This document shows positions 32,604-39,600 of a stretch of DNA of 39,600 nucleotides, in pieces. The DNA lies in contig JAFSGY010000120.1 of NCBI GenBank assembly GCA_017440575.1, positions 1 through 39,600 on the forward strand, in the 5' to 3' direction. The stretch is from Lachnospiraceae bacterium. GTDB taxonomy: Bacteria; Bacillota; Clostridia; Lachnospirales; Lachnospiraceae. Every line of letters begins with the position of its first letter. The stretch's first letter is position 1. Position numbers and translations under genes: made by a program. The notes below the pieces were generated by a model. It was not told where the DNA came from. It did not search any database and saw nothing but the letters and a program-made list of their open reading frames with translations.

Positions 32604-35255
32604 ATGGCTAGTTTAACACCGATGATGCAGCAGTATGTGGAGACGAAGAAACAGTATCCTGACTGTATTCTGTTCTATAGACTCGGTGATTTTTATGAGA
32701 TGTTCTTTGAAGATGCGATTACGGCATCCAGAGAACTTGAGATTACTTTGACAGGTAAGGACTGTGGATTAGAGGAAAGAGCGCCAATGTGTGGTGTTCC
32801 TTATCACGCAGTGGATACCTATTTGAATAAATTAGTTTCTAAGGGATATAAGGTAGCGATTGGTGAGCAGGTAGAAGATCCTAAGCTTGCTAAGGGGCTT
32901 GTAAAACGAGAGGTCGTACGAATCGTAACACCTGGAACGAACCTTAATGTGCAGGCGTTAGAGGAATCTAAGAACAATTATCTGATGTGTGTTTCCTGTT
33001 TTCAGAATAAGATAGGAATTTCCATTGCAGATGTTACAACCGGTGACTTTTATATGACGGAAGTGGAAGGCTTACAGAAACTTCAGGATGAAATCTATAA
33101 ATATATGCCTACAGAGATTATCTGTAATGATGCATTTATGATGAGTGGTTTTGACGTAGATGACCTGCGTAACCGACTAGGTATGGCAGTTTATTCCTTA
33201 GAGCCTTGGTATTTTGATGATGATGGCTGCAGAAAATGTCTGATGAGTCATTTTAAAGTGAATACATTGGCAGGTCTTGGAATTGAGGATTTCCCAACAG
33301 GAATGATTTCAGCGGGAGCTTTGATGCAGTATCTATTAGAGACACAGAAGACATCCTTAGACCACTTTACCCATATTACACCGTATCTTGCCAGTCGTTT
33401 TATGCTTCTAGACAGTTCGACTAGAAGAAATCTGGAGCTTACGGAAACCTTGCGTGAAAAGCAGAAAAGGGGATCTTTATTATGGGTGCTTGACAAGACA
33501 AAAACTGCAATGGGTGCAAGACAGCTTAGGAATGATATTGAACAGCCATTGATTAATATGGAAGATATCGATGACAGGCTAGATACGGTAGAGCAGCTCT
33601 GTAAAAACTCTGTGTCAAGGGATGAGATTCGAGAATATTTGAATCCCATTTATGACTTAGAAAGATTGTTGGGAAAGGTAAGTTATAAGTCTGCGAATCC
33701 AAGAGATTTGATTGCTTTTGCAAATTCTATGGAAATGCTTCCACATATTAAGACAGTATTAAAGGAATTTGATGCGAAATTACTTAAGGAAATAGACCAG
33801 CAGATAGATGGATTAGAGGATTTATGTCTTTTGATTAAGAGTGCTATCTGTGAAGAGCCGCCTATTATGATTCGCGAGGGTGGTATTATCCGTAGTGGCT
33901 TTGATGAAGATATTGATATGCTCAGAAAAGCAAAAACAGATGGTAAGACATGGCTTGCGCAGCTGGAAGAAGAGGATAGAGAACGAACGGGCATTAAGAA
34001 CCTTAAGGTGAAGTATAATAAGGTTTTTGGCTATTATTTTGAGGTGACGAATTCCTATAAAAACCTTGTACCGGAGGATTATGTCAGAAAGCAGACATTA
34101 GTAAATGCAGAAAGATATACGACACCAAAGCTCAAGGAATTAGAGGACACTATTTTAAATGCTGAGGACAAGCTTAACACCTTGGAGTATGATTTGTTCT
34201 GTAAGATAAGAGATGAGATTGCAGGGCAATTGGAGCGTATTCAGAAGACTGCCAAAGCTGTTGCAAGACTTGACGTGTTTGCATCTCTTTCTGCAGTTGC
34301 AGAGCAAAATCATTATGTGAGACCTACGTTAAATGAAAAAGGTGTCATTGATATTAAGGATGGTAGACATCCTGTTGTTGAGAAAATGATTGACCACGAT
34401 ATGTTTGTGTCGAATGATACTTTTTTGAATAATACCAATCACTGTATCGCTGTTATTACAGGACCGAATATGGCTGGTAAGTCCACATATATGCGCCAGT
34501 CTGCGTTAATTGTACTGATGGCACAGCTTGGCAGCTTTGTTCCGGCAAAGAGTGCCAATATCGGTATCGTAGATCGTATATTTACCAGAGTTGGTGCTTC
34601 TGATGATCTTGCAAGTGGACAGAGTACCTTTATGGTGGAAATGAATGAGGTTGCTAATATTCTTAGAAATGCAACATCTAAGAGTTTATTGGTATTAGAT
34701 GAAATTGGACGAGGAACCTCTACCTTTGATGGACTGAGTATTGCTTGGGCTGTGATTGAACATATCAGCAATAAGCGTATATTAGGAGCAAAGACTTTGT
34801 TTGCTACCCATTATCATGAGCTTACAGAGCTGGAAGGTAAGATGAACAATGTAAATAATTACTGCATCGCAGTTAAAGAAAAGGGCGATGACATTGTCTT
34901 TTTAAGAAAGATTGTAAAGGGTGGTGCTGACCGAAGTTACGGTATTCAGGTAGCGAAGCTTGCAGGAGTACCGGATATGGTTATTGACCGTGCTAAGGAA
35001 ATTGCAGAACAGTTAAGTGATAATGATATTACAGAAAAAGTACAAAGTATTGCAGTAGATAATAAGGGAAATGAGCGTAAAAAAACAAAGCAGACATTTG
35101 ATGATATTGCGATGGGACAGATGTCGCTTTTTGATACGGTAAAGGATGAGGATATCATTAAGGAACTGAAGGAGATAGATATTTCGAATCTAACACCAAT
35201 GGAAGCGATGAATACGCTATATAGATTGCAGAATAAGTTGAATAATAGGTGGTAA
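32604..35255 (+). CDS. mutS: DNA mismatch repair protein MutS
   Basis: Recognises mismatches and small loops in DNA and recruits MutL. The 883 residues have the full MutS1 plan: the mismatch-binding motif GDFYEMF with Phe30 and Glu32, connector, lever and clamp regions, then the ATPase with Walker A GPNMAGKST (620-628), the Walker B stretch LLVLDEIGRGTSTFDG and the FATHYHEL signature. The C-terminus ends with MEAMNTLYRLQNKL. AAGG lies 8 nt before the ATG. A terminator precedes it by 64 nt, so a promoter should lie between 32541 and 32603, but I find no clear one. mutL follows after 19 nt. Confidence 0.97.
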   Translation: MASLTPMMQQYVETKKQYPDCILFYRLGDFYEMFFEDAITASRELEITLTGKDCGLEERAPMCGVPYHAVDTYLNKLVSKGYKVAIGEQVEDPKLAKGLVKREVVRIVTPGTNLNVQALEESKNNYLMCVSCFQNKIGISIADVTTGDFYMTEVEGLQKLQDEIYKYMPTEIICNDAFMMSGFDVDDLRNRLGMAVYSLEPWYFDDDGCRKCLMSHFKVNTLAGLGIEDFPTGMISAGALMQYLLETQKTSLDHFTHITPYLASRFMLLDSSTRRNLELTETLREKQKRGSLLWVLDKTKTAMGARQLRNDIEQPLINMEDIDDRLDTVEQLCKNSVSRDEIREYLNPIYDLERLLGKVSYKSANPRDLIAFANSMEMLPHIKTVLKEFDAKLLKEIDQQIDGLEDLCLLIKSAICEEPPIMIREGGIIRSGFDEDIDMLRKAKTDGKTWLAQLEEEDRERTGIKNLKVKYNKVFGYYFEVTNSYKNLVPEDYVRKQTLVNAERYTTPKLKELEDTILNAEDKLNTLEYDLFCKIRDEIAGQLERIQKTAKAVARLDVFASLSAVAEQNHYVRPTLNEKGVIDIKDGRHPVVEKMIDHDMFVSNDTFLNNTNHCIAVITGPNMAGKSTYMRQSALIVLMAQLGSFVPAKSANIGIVDRIFTRVGASDDLASGQSTFMVEMNEVANILRNATSKSLLVLDEIGRGTSTFDGLSIAWAVIEHISNKRILGAKTLFATHYHELTELEGKMNNVNNYCIAVKEKGDDIVFLRKIVKGGADRSYGIQVAKLAGVPDMVIDRAKEIAEQLSDNDITEKVQSIAVDNKGNERKKTKQTFDDIAMGQMSLFDTVKDEDIIKELKEIDISNLTPMEAMNTLYRLQNKLNNRW

Positions 35256-35274
35256 ATAGAGGGGAGATGAAAAA

Positions 35275-37296
35275 ATGGCAGAGATTCATGTACTGGATGA
35301 TAATACAATAGATAAGATTGCTGCGGGTGAGGTTGTTGAGAGACCGTCAAGTGTTGTGAAAGAACTTGTGGAGAATGCTATGGATGCCGGAGCAACAGCA
35401 ATTACAGTTGAAATCAAAGAGGGCGGCATTGAATTTATCCGTGTAACCGATAATGGAGGCGGCATTGAAAAATCTCAAGTACGCAATGCTTTTTTACGCC
35501 ATGCAACCAGTAAGATTAGTCAGGTTGCGGATTTACAGACCTTGCAGAGCCTTGGTTTTCGTGGAGAAGCACTTTCCAGTATTGCAGCGGTTTCTAAAGT
35601 GGAGATTGTGACAAAGACGGCTGCTGATATGACAGGGATACGTTATTGCCTTGAGGGTGGAAGGGAAACAGAGTTTGAAGAGGTAGGCGCACCGGATGGA
35701 ACAACCTTTATTGTAAGAAATCTGTTCTTTAATACACCAGTCAGAAGAAAGTTCTTGAAAACTGCCATGACAGAAGGAAGCTATATTACAGACCTTTTAG
35801 AACACCTAGCCTTATCAAAACCGGAAATATCTTTTAAATATGTGATTAATGGTCAAACCAAGTTTTTTACCAATGGTGATGGGGATTTAAAGGCAATTAT
35901 CTATCGCATTTTTGGAAGAGATATTGCAAATGAGATGATACCATTTCAGGTTGTTGACCAGGAGCTTGTCCTGGAAGGCTTTTTAGGGAAGCCTACATTA
36001 AACAGAGCGAATCGTAACTTTGAGAATTATTTTGTAAATGGAAGATTTATCAAAAGTAAGCTCTTATCCAAGGCGATTGAAGAGGGGTACCAGTCGTATC
36101 TTATGCAGCATCGTTATCCGTTTTGTGTGATACATATTACGGTGCCGACAGGAGATGTAGATGTGAATGTTCATCCAACCAAGATGGAGGTGCGTTTCTC
36201 GAATCAGAATAGTGTGTATCGTATGATAGCACAGAATATTTCAGAATTTCTTGCAGCGCAGGAAATGATACCGGAAGCGGATTTGGGCAGGGATGAGAAG
36301 AAGGTAGAGGAAAAGGCTGAAAAGATAGAGGCGCCGGAACCCTTTGAAAAGACACGTATACAAGAACAGCTCCTTCGTGAAGAGAGTAGCTATAATCACA
36401 CAGGTGGGAAGGCTGCAAAGCATGAAGAGGTTGGACAGTTCCTGTTTAATAATAAGGTGGCATATAATAGAGAGGAAACAAAAAGAGAGCTGCCACAGCC
36501 ACAGGATGATATTTTCTTTGAAGATAACAGAGAACGGTCTGTTAAGAATGAGACAGCGCCTATACCTGAGAAAACTTCTCTTTTACAGAAGATATTAGGT
36601 GTAGAGAAAGAGCCTGACAGAAGTCATACAGGCATTATTAAGGCAAAGGAACACATTATCATTGAAAAACCAGAGCAGCTTAACTTTTTTGATGAAAAGA
36701 TATTAACTAGAGAGGCAAAGGAAGAATATCGGATTATTGGACAGGTATTTGAGACTTATTGGATGATTGAATACCGTGATAAGCTTTTGATTATCGACCA
36801 GCATGCAGCGCATGAAAAAGTAAAGTATGAACAGATACTGAAAAAGGTAGAAAATCATGAGATTTTGTCCCAGACACTAACGCCACCAATTATTATCAGT
36901 GTGACGCCAAAGGAAGCAGATATTATTCATCAGTATAATACCTATTTTGAGGAATTGGGTTTTCAAATTGAAGATTTTGGAATGAATGCCTATGCAATCA
37001 GAGGAATTCCATATGATTTGTTTGGATATGAGGTAAAAGAGCTATTTGAAACAATTTTAACAGAAATGACAGAGAATCCGGTTCGAGGTGTGCCACAAAT
37101 CATTCGTGAGAAGATAGCGTCTATGGCTTGTAAGGCGGCGGTAAAGGGAAATAATTTCATGACCTATGAGGAAGCTGACACCTTGATTGATCAGCTGTTA
37201 AGTCTTGAGAATCCTTACAACTGTCCACATGGAAGACCGACAATTGTTACGATGTCAAAGTATGAGATGGAGAAGAAATTTAAGAGAATAGTATAA
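35275..37296 (+). CDS. mutL: DNA mismatch repair protein MutL (with endonuclease motif)
   Basis: Couples MutS mismatch recognition to downstream repair. The 673 residues have the GHKL ATPase N-terminus with IAAGEVVERPSSVVKELVEN (Glu30, Asn34), then FRGEALSSIAAV and the transducer domain. A long charged, variable linker (about 325-475) leads to the C-terminal dimerisation domain with the nicking-endonuclease motif DQHAAHE (508-514) and CPHGRPT near the end. This is the strand-nicking form, expected in bacteria without MutH. GAGGGGAG precedes the ATG closely. miaA starts 1 nt after its stop. Confidence 0.97.
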   Translation: MAEIHVLDDNTIDKIAAGEVVERPSSVVKELVENAMDAGATAITVEIKEGGIEFIRVTDNGGGIEKSQVRNAFLRHATSKISQVADLQTLQSLGFRGEALSSIAAVSKVEIVTKTAADMTGIRYCLEGGRETEFEEVGAPDGTTFIVRNLFFNTPVRRKFLKTAMTEGSYITDLLEHLALSKPEISFKYVINGQTKFFTNGDGDLKAIIYRIFGRDIANEMIPFQVVDQELVLEGFLGKPTLNRANRNFENYFVNGRFIKSKLLSKAIEEGYQSYLMQHRYPFCVIHITVPTGDVDVNVHPTKMEVRFSNQNSVYRMIAQNISEFLAAQEMIPEADLGRDEKKVEEKAEKIEAPEPFEKTRIQEQLLREESSYNHTGGKAAKHEEVGQFLFNNKVAYNREETKRELPQPQDDIFFEDNRERSVKNETAPIPEKTSLLQKILGVEKEPDRSHTGIIKAKEHIIIEKPEQLNFFDEKILTREAKEEYRIIGQVFETYWMIEYRDKLLIIDQHAAHEKVKYEQILKKVENHEILSQTLTPPIIISVTPKEADIIHQYNTYFEELGFQIEDFGMNAYAIRGIPYDLFGYEVKELFETILTEMTENPVRGVPQIIREKIASMACKAAVKGNNFMTYEEADTLIDQLLSLENPYNCPHGRPTIVTMSKYEMEKKFKRIV

Positions 37297-37297
37297 T

Positions 37298-38242
37298 ATG
37301 AAAAAGCCATTGATTATATTAACAGGCCCTACGGCAGCAGGGAAAACAAAGCTGTCGATTGCTCTTGCAAAAGCGGTAAACGGAGAGGTTATATCTGCTG
37401 ATTCCATGCAGGTGTATCGCTATATGGATATTGGTTCAGCAAAGATTAAACCAGAGGAAATGGATGGTGTTCCACACTATCTGGTAGATATTTTGGAGCC
37501 TACGGTTGATTTTAACGTTGTTATGTTTCAAAAATATGCAAAGGAAGCCATGGAGCAAATCTATGCTAAGGGTAAGATTCCTATTTTGGTAGGTGGAACG
37601 GGCTTTTATATACAGTCTGTATTATATGATATTGACTTCACGGAGAATGATGAGGATACCGAGCTTCGTAAAGAATTGGAAGCACTGGCACAGGAAAAGG
37701 GAGTGCAGTATCTGCATGATATGCTTAAGGAATGTGATCCAAAGGCAGCAGAAGAGATTCATGCCAATAATATCAAGCGTGTGATTCGTGCAATTGAATA
37801 TAACAGACAGACTGGCGGTAAGATTTCGGAGCATAATGAGGTAGAACGACAGAAAGAGTCGGCATATGCTTCCTGTTATTTTGTTTTGACAGATGAAAGA
37901 GCACGTCTGTATCAGAATATTGACAAACGTGTGGATATCATGTTGGAGGAAGGGCTTGTAGACGAGGTAAAGCATCTGTTAGATATGGGGTGTAAACGTG
38001 AATCTACGGCAATGCAGGGACTTGGCTACAAGGAGATAATTGCATATCTTTTGGGCGAAATTACGCTGGAAGAAGCGTTATATCTGATTAAACGTGATAC
38101 CAGACATTTTGCCAAGAGACAGCTTACATGGTTTCGGCGGGAAAGAGATGTTATCTGGGTGGAAAAAGACAAATTTGCCTATGACGACCAAAAGATGCTA
38201 CAATATATGATTGATTGTTACAAAGAGAAAACAGAAAGGTAA
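37298..38242 (+). CDS. miaA: tRNA dimethylallyltransferase
   Basis: Transfers the dimethylallyl group to N6 of A37 in tRNAs reading UNN codons, making the substrate of MiaB. The 314 residues contain the P-loop GPTAAGKT (10-17), DSMQVYR (35-41), VGGTGFYIQS and the C-terminal KRDTRHFAKRQLTWFRR. The ATG begins 1 nt after the mutL stop and no good ribosome site is visible, so it probably depends on translational coupling to mutL. The mutS-mutL-miaA order is common in Firmicutes. Confidence 0.97.
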   Translation: MKKPLIILTGPTAAGKTKLSIALAKAVNGEVISADSMQVYRYMDIGSAKIKPEEMDGVPHYLVDILEPTVDFNVVMFQKYAKEAMEQIYAKGKIPILVGGTGFYIQSVLYDIDFTENDEDTELRKELEALAQEKGVQYLHDMLKECDPKAAEEIHANNIKRVIRAIEYNRQTGGKISEHNEVERQKESAYASCYFVLTDERARLYQNIDKRVDIMLEEGLVDEVKHLLDMGCKRESTAMQGLGYKEIIAYLLGEITLEEALYLIKRDTRHFAKRQLTWFRRERDVIWVEKDKFAYDDQKMLQYMIDCYKEKTER

Positions 38243-38247
38243 TTAAA

Positions 38248-39534
38248 ATGGAACAAACGATAAAAAATATGTATCAGCAGATGGGTATCTCAGAAGGGGT
38301 ATTTCAGTTTTGCGAGGAGATTTTAGATGGTCTTACAGAGCGTTTTGCAGAAATTGACAAAACGGCAGAATATAACCAGATGAAGGTTGTAAAGGCAATG
38401 CAGAATTGTAAGGTTAGCGAGGCATGTTTGCTTGGAACAACCGGATATGGATATAATGATTTGGGAAGAGAGACCTTAGAGGCAGTATATGCTTCTATTT
38501 TCCATACAGAGGATGCTTTGGTGCGCCCGCAGATTACCTGCGGTACACATGCACTTGCGTTAGCTTTGATGAGCAATCTTCGTCCGGGTGATGAGCTTCT
38601 TTCGCCGGTAGGAAAGCCATATGATACGTTAGAAGAGGTTATCGGTATCAGACCTTCCAAGGGCTCTTTAAGAGAATATGGTATTACTTATAGCCAGGTT
38701 GATTTATTAGAGGATGGCAGCTTTGATTATGAAAATATTAAAAAGGCAATCAATGAAAAGACAAAGCTTGTAACCATTCAGCGTTCTAAGGGCTATCAGA
38801 CAAGACCGACCTTATCGGTGGCAAGAATTGGCGAATTGATTTCTTTTATCAAGGGGATTAAGCCGGATGTGATTTGCATGGTTGATAACTGCTATGGTGA
38901 ATTTGTAGAGCGATTAGAGCCTTCTGATGTAGGTGCTGATATGGTAGTTGGTTCTCTGATTAAGAATCCGGGTGGTGGATTGGCTCCGATTGGCGGATAT
39001 ATTGCAGGAACTAAGGAATGTGTCGAAAACGCTGCATTCCGTCTGACATCACCGGGACTCGGAAAAGAGGTAGGAGCGTCGCTCGGTGTATTAAAAGATT
39101 TCTATCAAGGCTTGTTCTTGTCGCCGACAGTAACAGCAGGTGCATTAAAGGGTGCTATTTTTGCTGCAAATATTTATGAAAAGCTTGGATTTCGTGTTGT
39201 TCCAAACAGTACAGAGTCAAGACACGATATTATTCAGGCAGTGGAATTTGGTAAGCCAGAGGGTGTGATTGCATTCTGTAAGGGAATACAGGCAGCAGCG
39301 CCTGTGGACAGCTTTGTAACACCGGAGCCATGGGATATGCCGGGATATGATAGTCCGGTTATTATGGCAGCAGGTGCATTTGTAGCAGGTTCTTCAATTG
39401 AACTTAGTGCAGATGGTCCGATTAAGCCGCCGTATGCCGTATATTTTCAGGGTGGGCTTACCTATGAACATGCAAAATTTGGTATTATGAAAACCTTGCA
39501 GGAGGTTATTGATGCAGGAATTGCATCTATATAA
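38248..39534 (+). CDS. Aluminium-resistance / methionine gamma-lyase family PLP protein
   Basis: A PLP-dependent fold-type I protein of the Alum_res family (YnbB in Bacillus subtilis), often labelled methionine gamma-lyase family protein; the true reaction is not established. The 428 residues show TTGYGYNDLGRETLE (64-78), RPQITCGTHALALAL (93-107), a metal/cofactor region VDNCYGEFVE and the probable PLP lysine Lys239 in GSLIKNPGGGLAP. The ATG at 38248 has GAAAGG 8 nt upstream, inside the end of miaA; an in-frame TTG at 38215 is less likely. In Bacillus, miaA, hfq, hflX and ynbB lie together; here hfq and hflX are absent from the gap. Confidence 0.9.
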   Translation: MEQTIKNMYQQMGISEGVFQFCEEILDGLTERFAEIDKTAEYNQMKVVKAMQNCKVSEACLLGTTGYGYNDLGRETLEAVYASIFHTEDALVRPQITCGTHALALALMSNLRPGDELLSPVGKPYDTLEEVIGIRPSKGSLREYGITYSQVDLLEDGSFDYENIKKAINEKTKLVTIQRSKGYQTRPTLSVARIGELISFIKGIKPDVICMVDNCYGEFVERLEPSDVGADMVVGSLIKNPGGGLAPIGGYIAGTKECVENAAFRLTSPGLGKEVGASLGVLKDFYQGLFLSPTVTAGALKGAIFAANIYEKLGFRVVPNSTESRHDIIQAVEFGKPEGVIAFCKGIQAAAPVDSFVTPEPWDMPGYDSPVIMAAGAFVAGSSIELSADGPIKPPYAVYFQGGLTYEHAKFGIMKTLQEVIDAGIASI

Positions 39535-39600
39535 TGTAAAAATAAGACATATTTCTACAGACTGGAGTCGAAAAAAAACTAATGTTTTTGGTGTACAGAC

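Noticed and set aside
33248-33649. Minus-strand open frame of 133 codons inside mutS
   Set aside because: It is antisense to a strongly conserved gene, has no recognisable protein and no ribosome site; it is a shadow frame. The same holds for other minus-strand frames in the window.
39574-39589. AAAAAC/GTTTTT hairpin near the window end
   Set aside because: The stem is almost only A-T and the downstream context is cut off, so no terminator can be claimed.
1-39600. Mobile elements, CRISPR, phage or defence genes
   Set aside because: No transposase, integrase, regularly spaced repeats or defence-family proteins are seen; all genes are chromosomal housekeeping, sporulation or unknown membrane proteins.

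Overview
The window looks like core chromosome of a low-GC, spore-forming, anaerobic Clostridia, most likely Lachnospiraceae. This is judged by eye from AT-rich codon use, strong GGAGG-type ribosome sites, sporulation genes (YqfC, YqfD, a BofC-like protein, FtsK/SpoIIIE, a SpoVB/MurJ-type flippase), anaerobic metabolism genes (NfnAB, formate-tetrahydrofolate ligase) and Firmicutes gene orders. All genes are on the + strand. I see no phage, insertion sequence, CRISPR array or defence island.

Layout. 1-520: four tRNA genes (Glu, Met, Asp, Val) ending in a terminator; the tRNA-Met is structurally abnormal. 591-2870: O-acetylhomoserine sulfhydrylase (MetY) plus an unknown membrane protein. 2950-6535: TepA-like ClpP-fold protease and the FtsK/SpoIIIE translocase, an order also known from Bacillus. 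6566-9830: Fhs and a zinc-ribbon/TPR/CHB_HEX membrane protein. 9876-13068: NfnA-NfnB with its own promoter, then a second zinc-ribbon membrane protein. 13199-15143: RlmH and pyrimidine-nucleoside phosphorylase. 15158-19496: a cluster of hairpins followed by the conserved yqfC-yqfD-phoH-(pgpH-like)-ybeY cluster, in which the PgpH-like protein has lost its HD metal ligands. 19521-24945: MurJ/SpoVB-type flippase, a BofC-like protein behind a forespore-type promoter, and two flavoproteins. 25055-28149: proline genes proB and proA separated by a YnzC-like protein and 5-formyltetrahydrofolate cyclo-ligase. 28159-29070: a monocistronic secreted protein behind a near-perfect sigma-A promoter. 29091-39534: miaB, a SulP transporter, mutS, mutL, miaA and an aluminium-resistance/methionine gamma-lyase-family PLP protein.

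How the genes relate. Fhs and the cyclo-ligase feed one-carbon folate metabolism. MetY makes homocysteine. NfnAB balances ferredoxin, NADH and NADPH. MiaA and MiaB act in sequence on A37 of tRNA, next to the mismatch-repair pair MutS/MutL. RlmH, YbeY and PhoH serve ribosome and RNA maturation.

No obviously new multi-gene system is visible. The items most worth a second look are the degenerate PgpH-like protein, the variant tRNA-Met, the sigma-G-like promoter before the BofC-like gene, the 20-bp dyad at the miaB transcription start, the tandem hairpins before yqfC, and a promoter followed at once by a terminator upstream of mutS.
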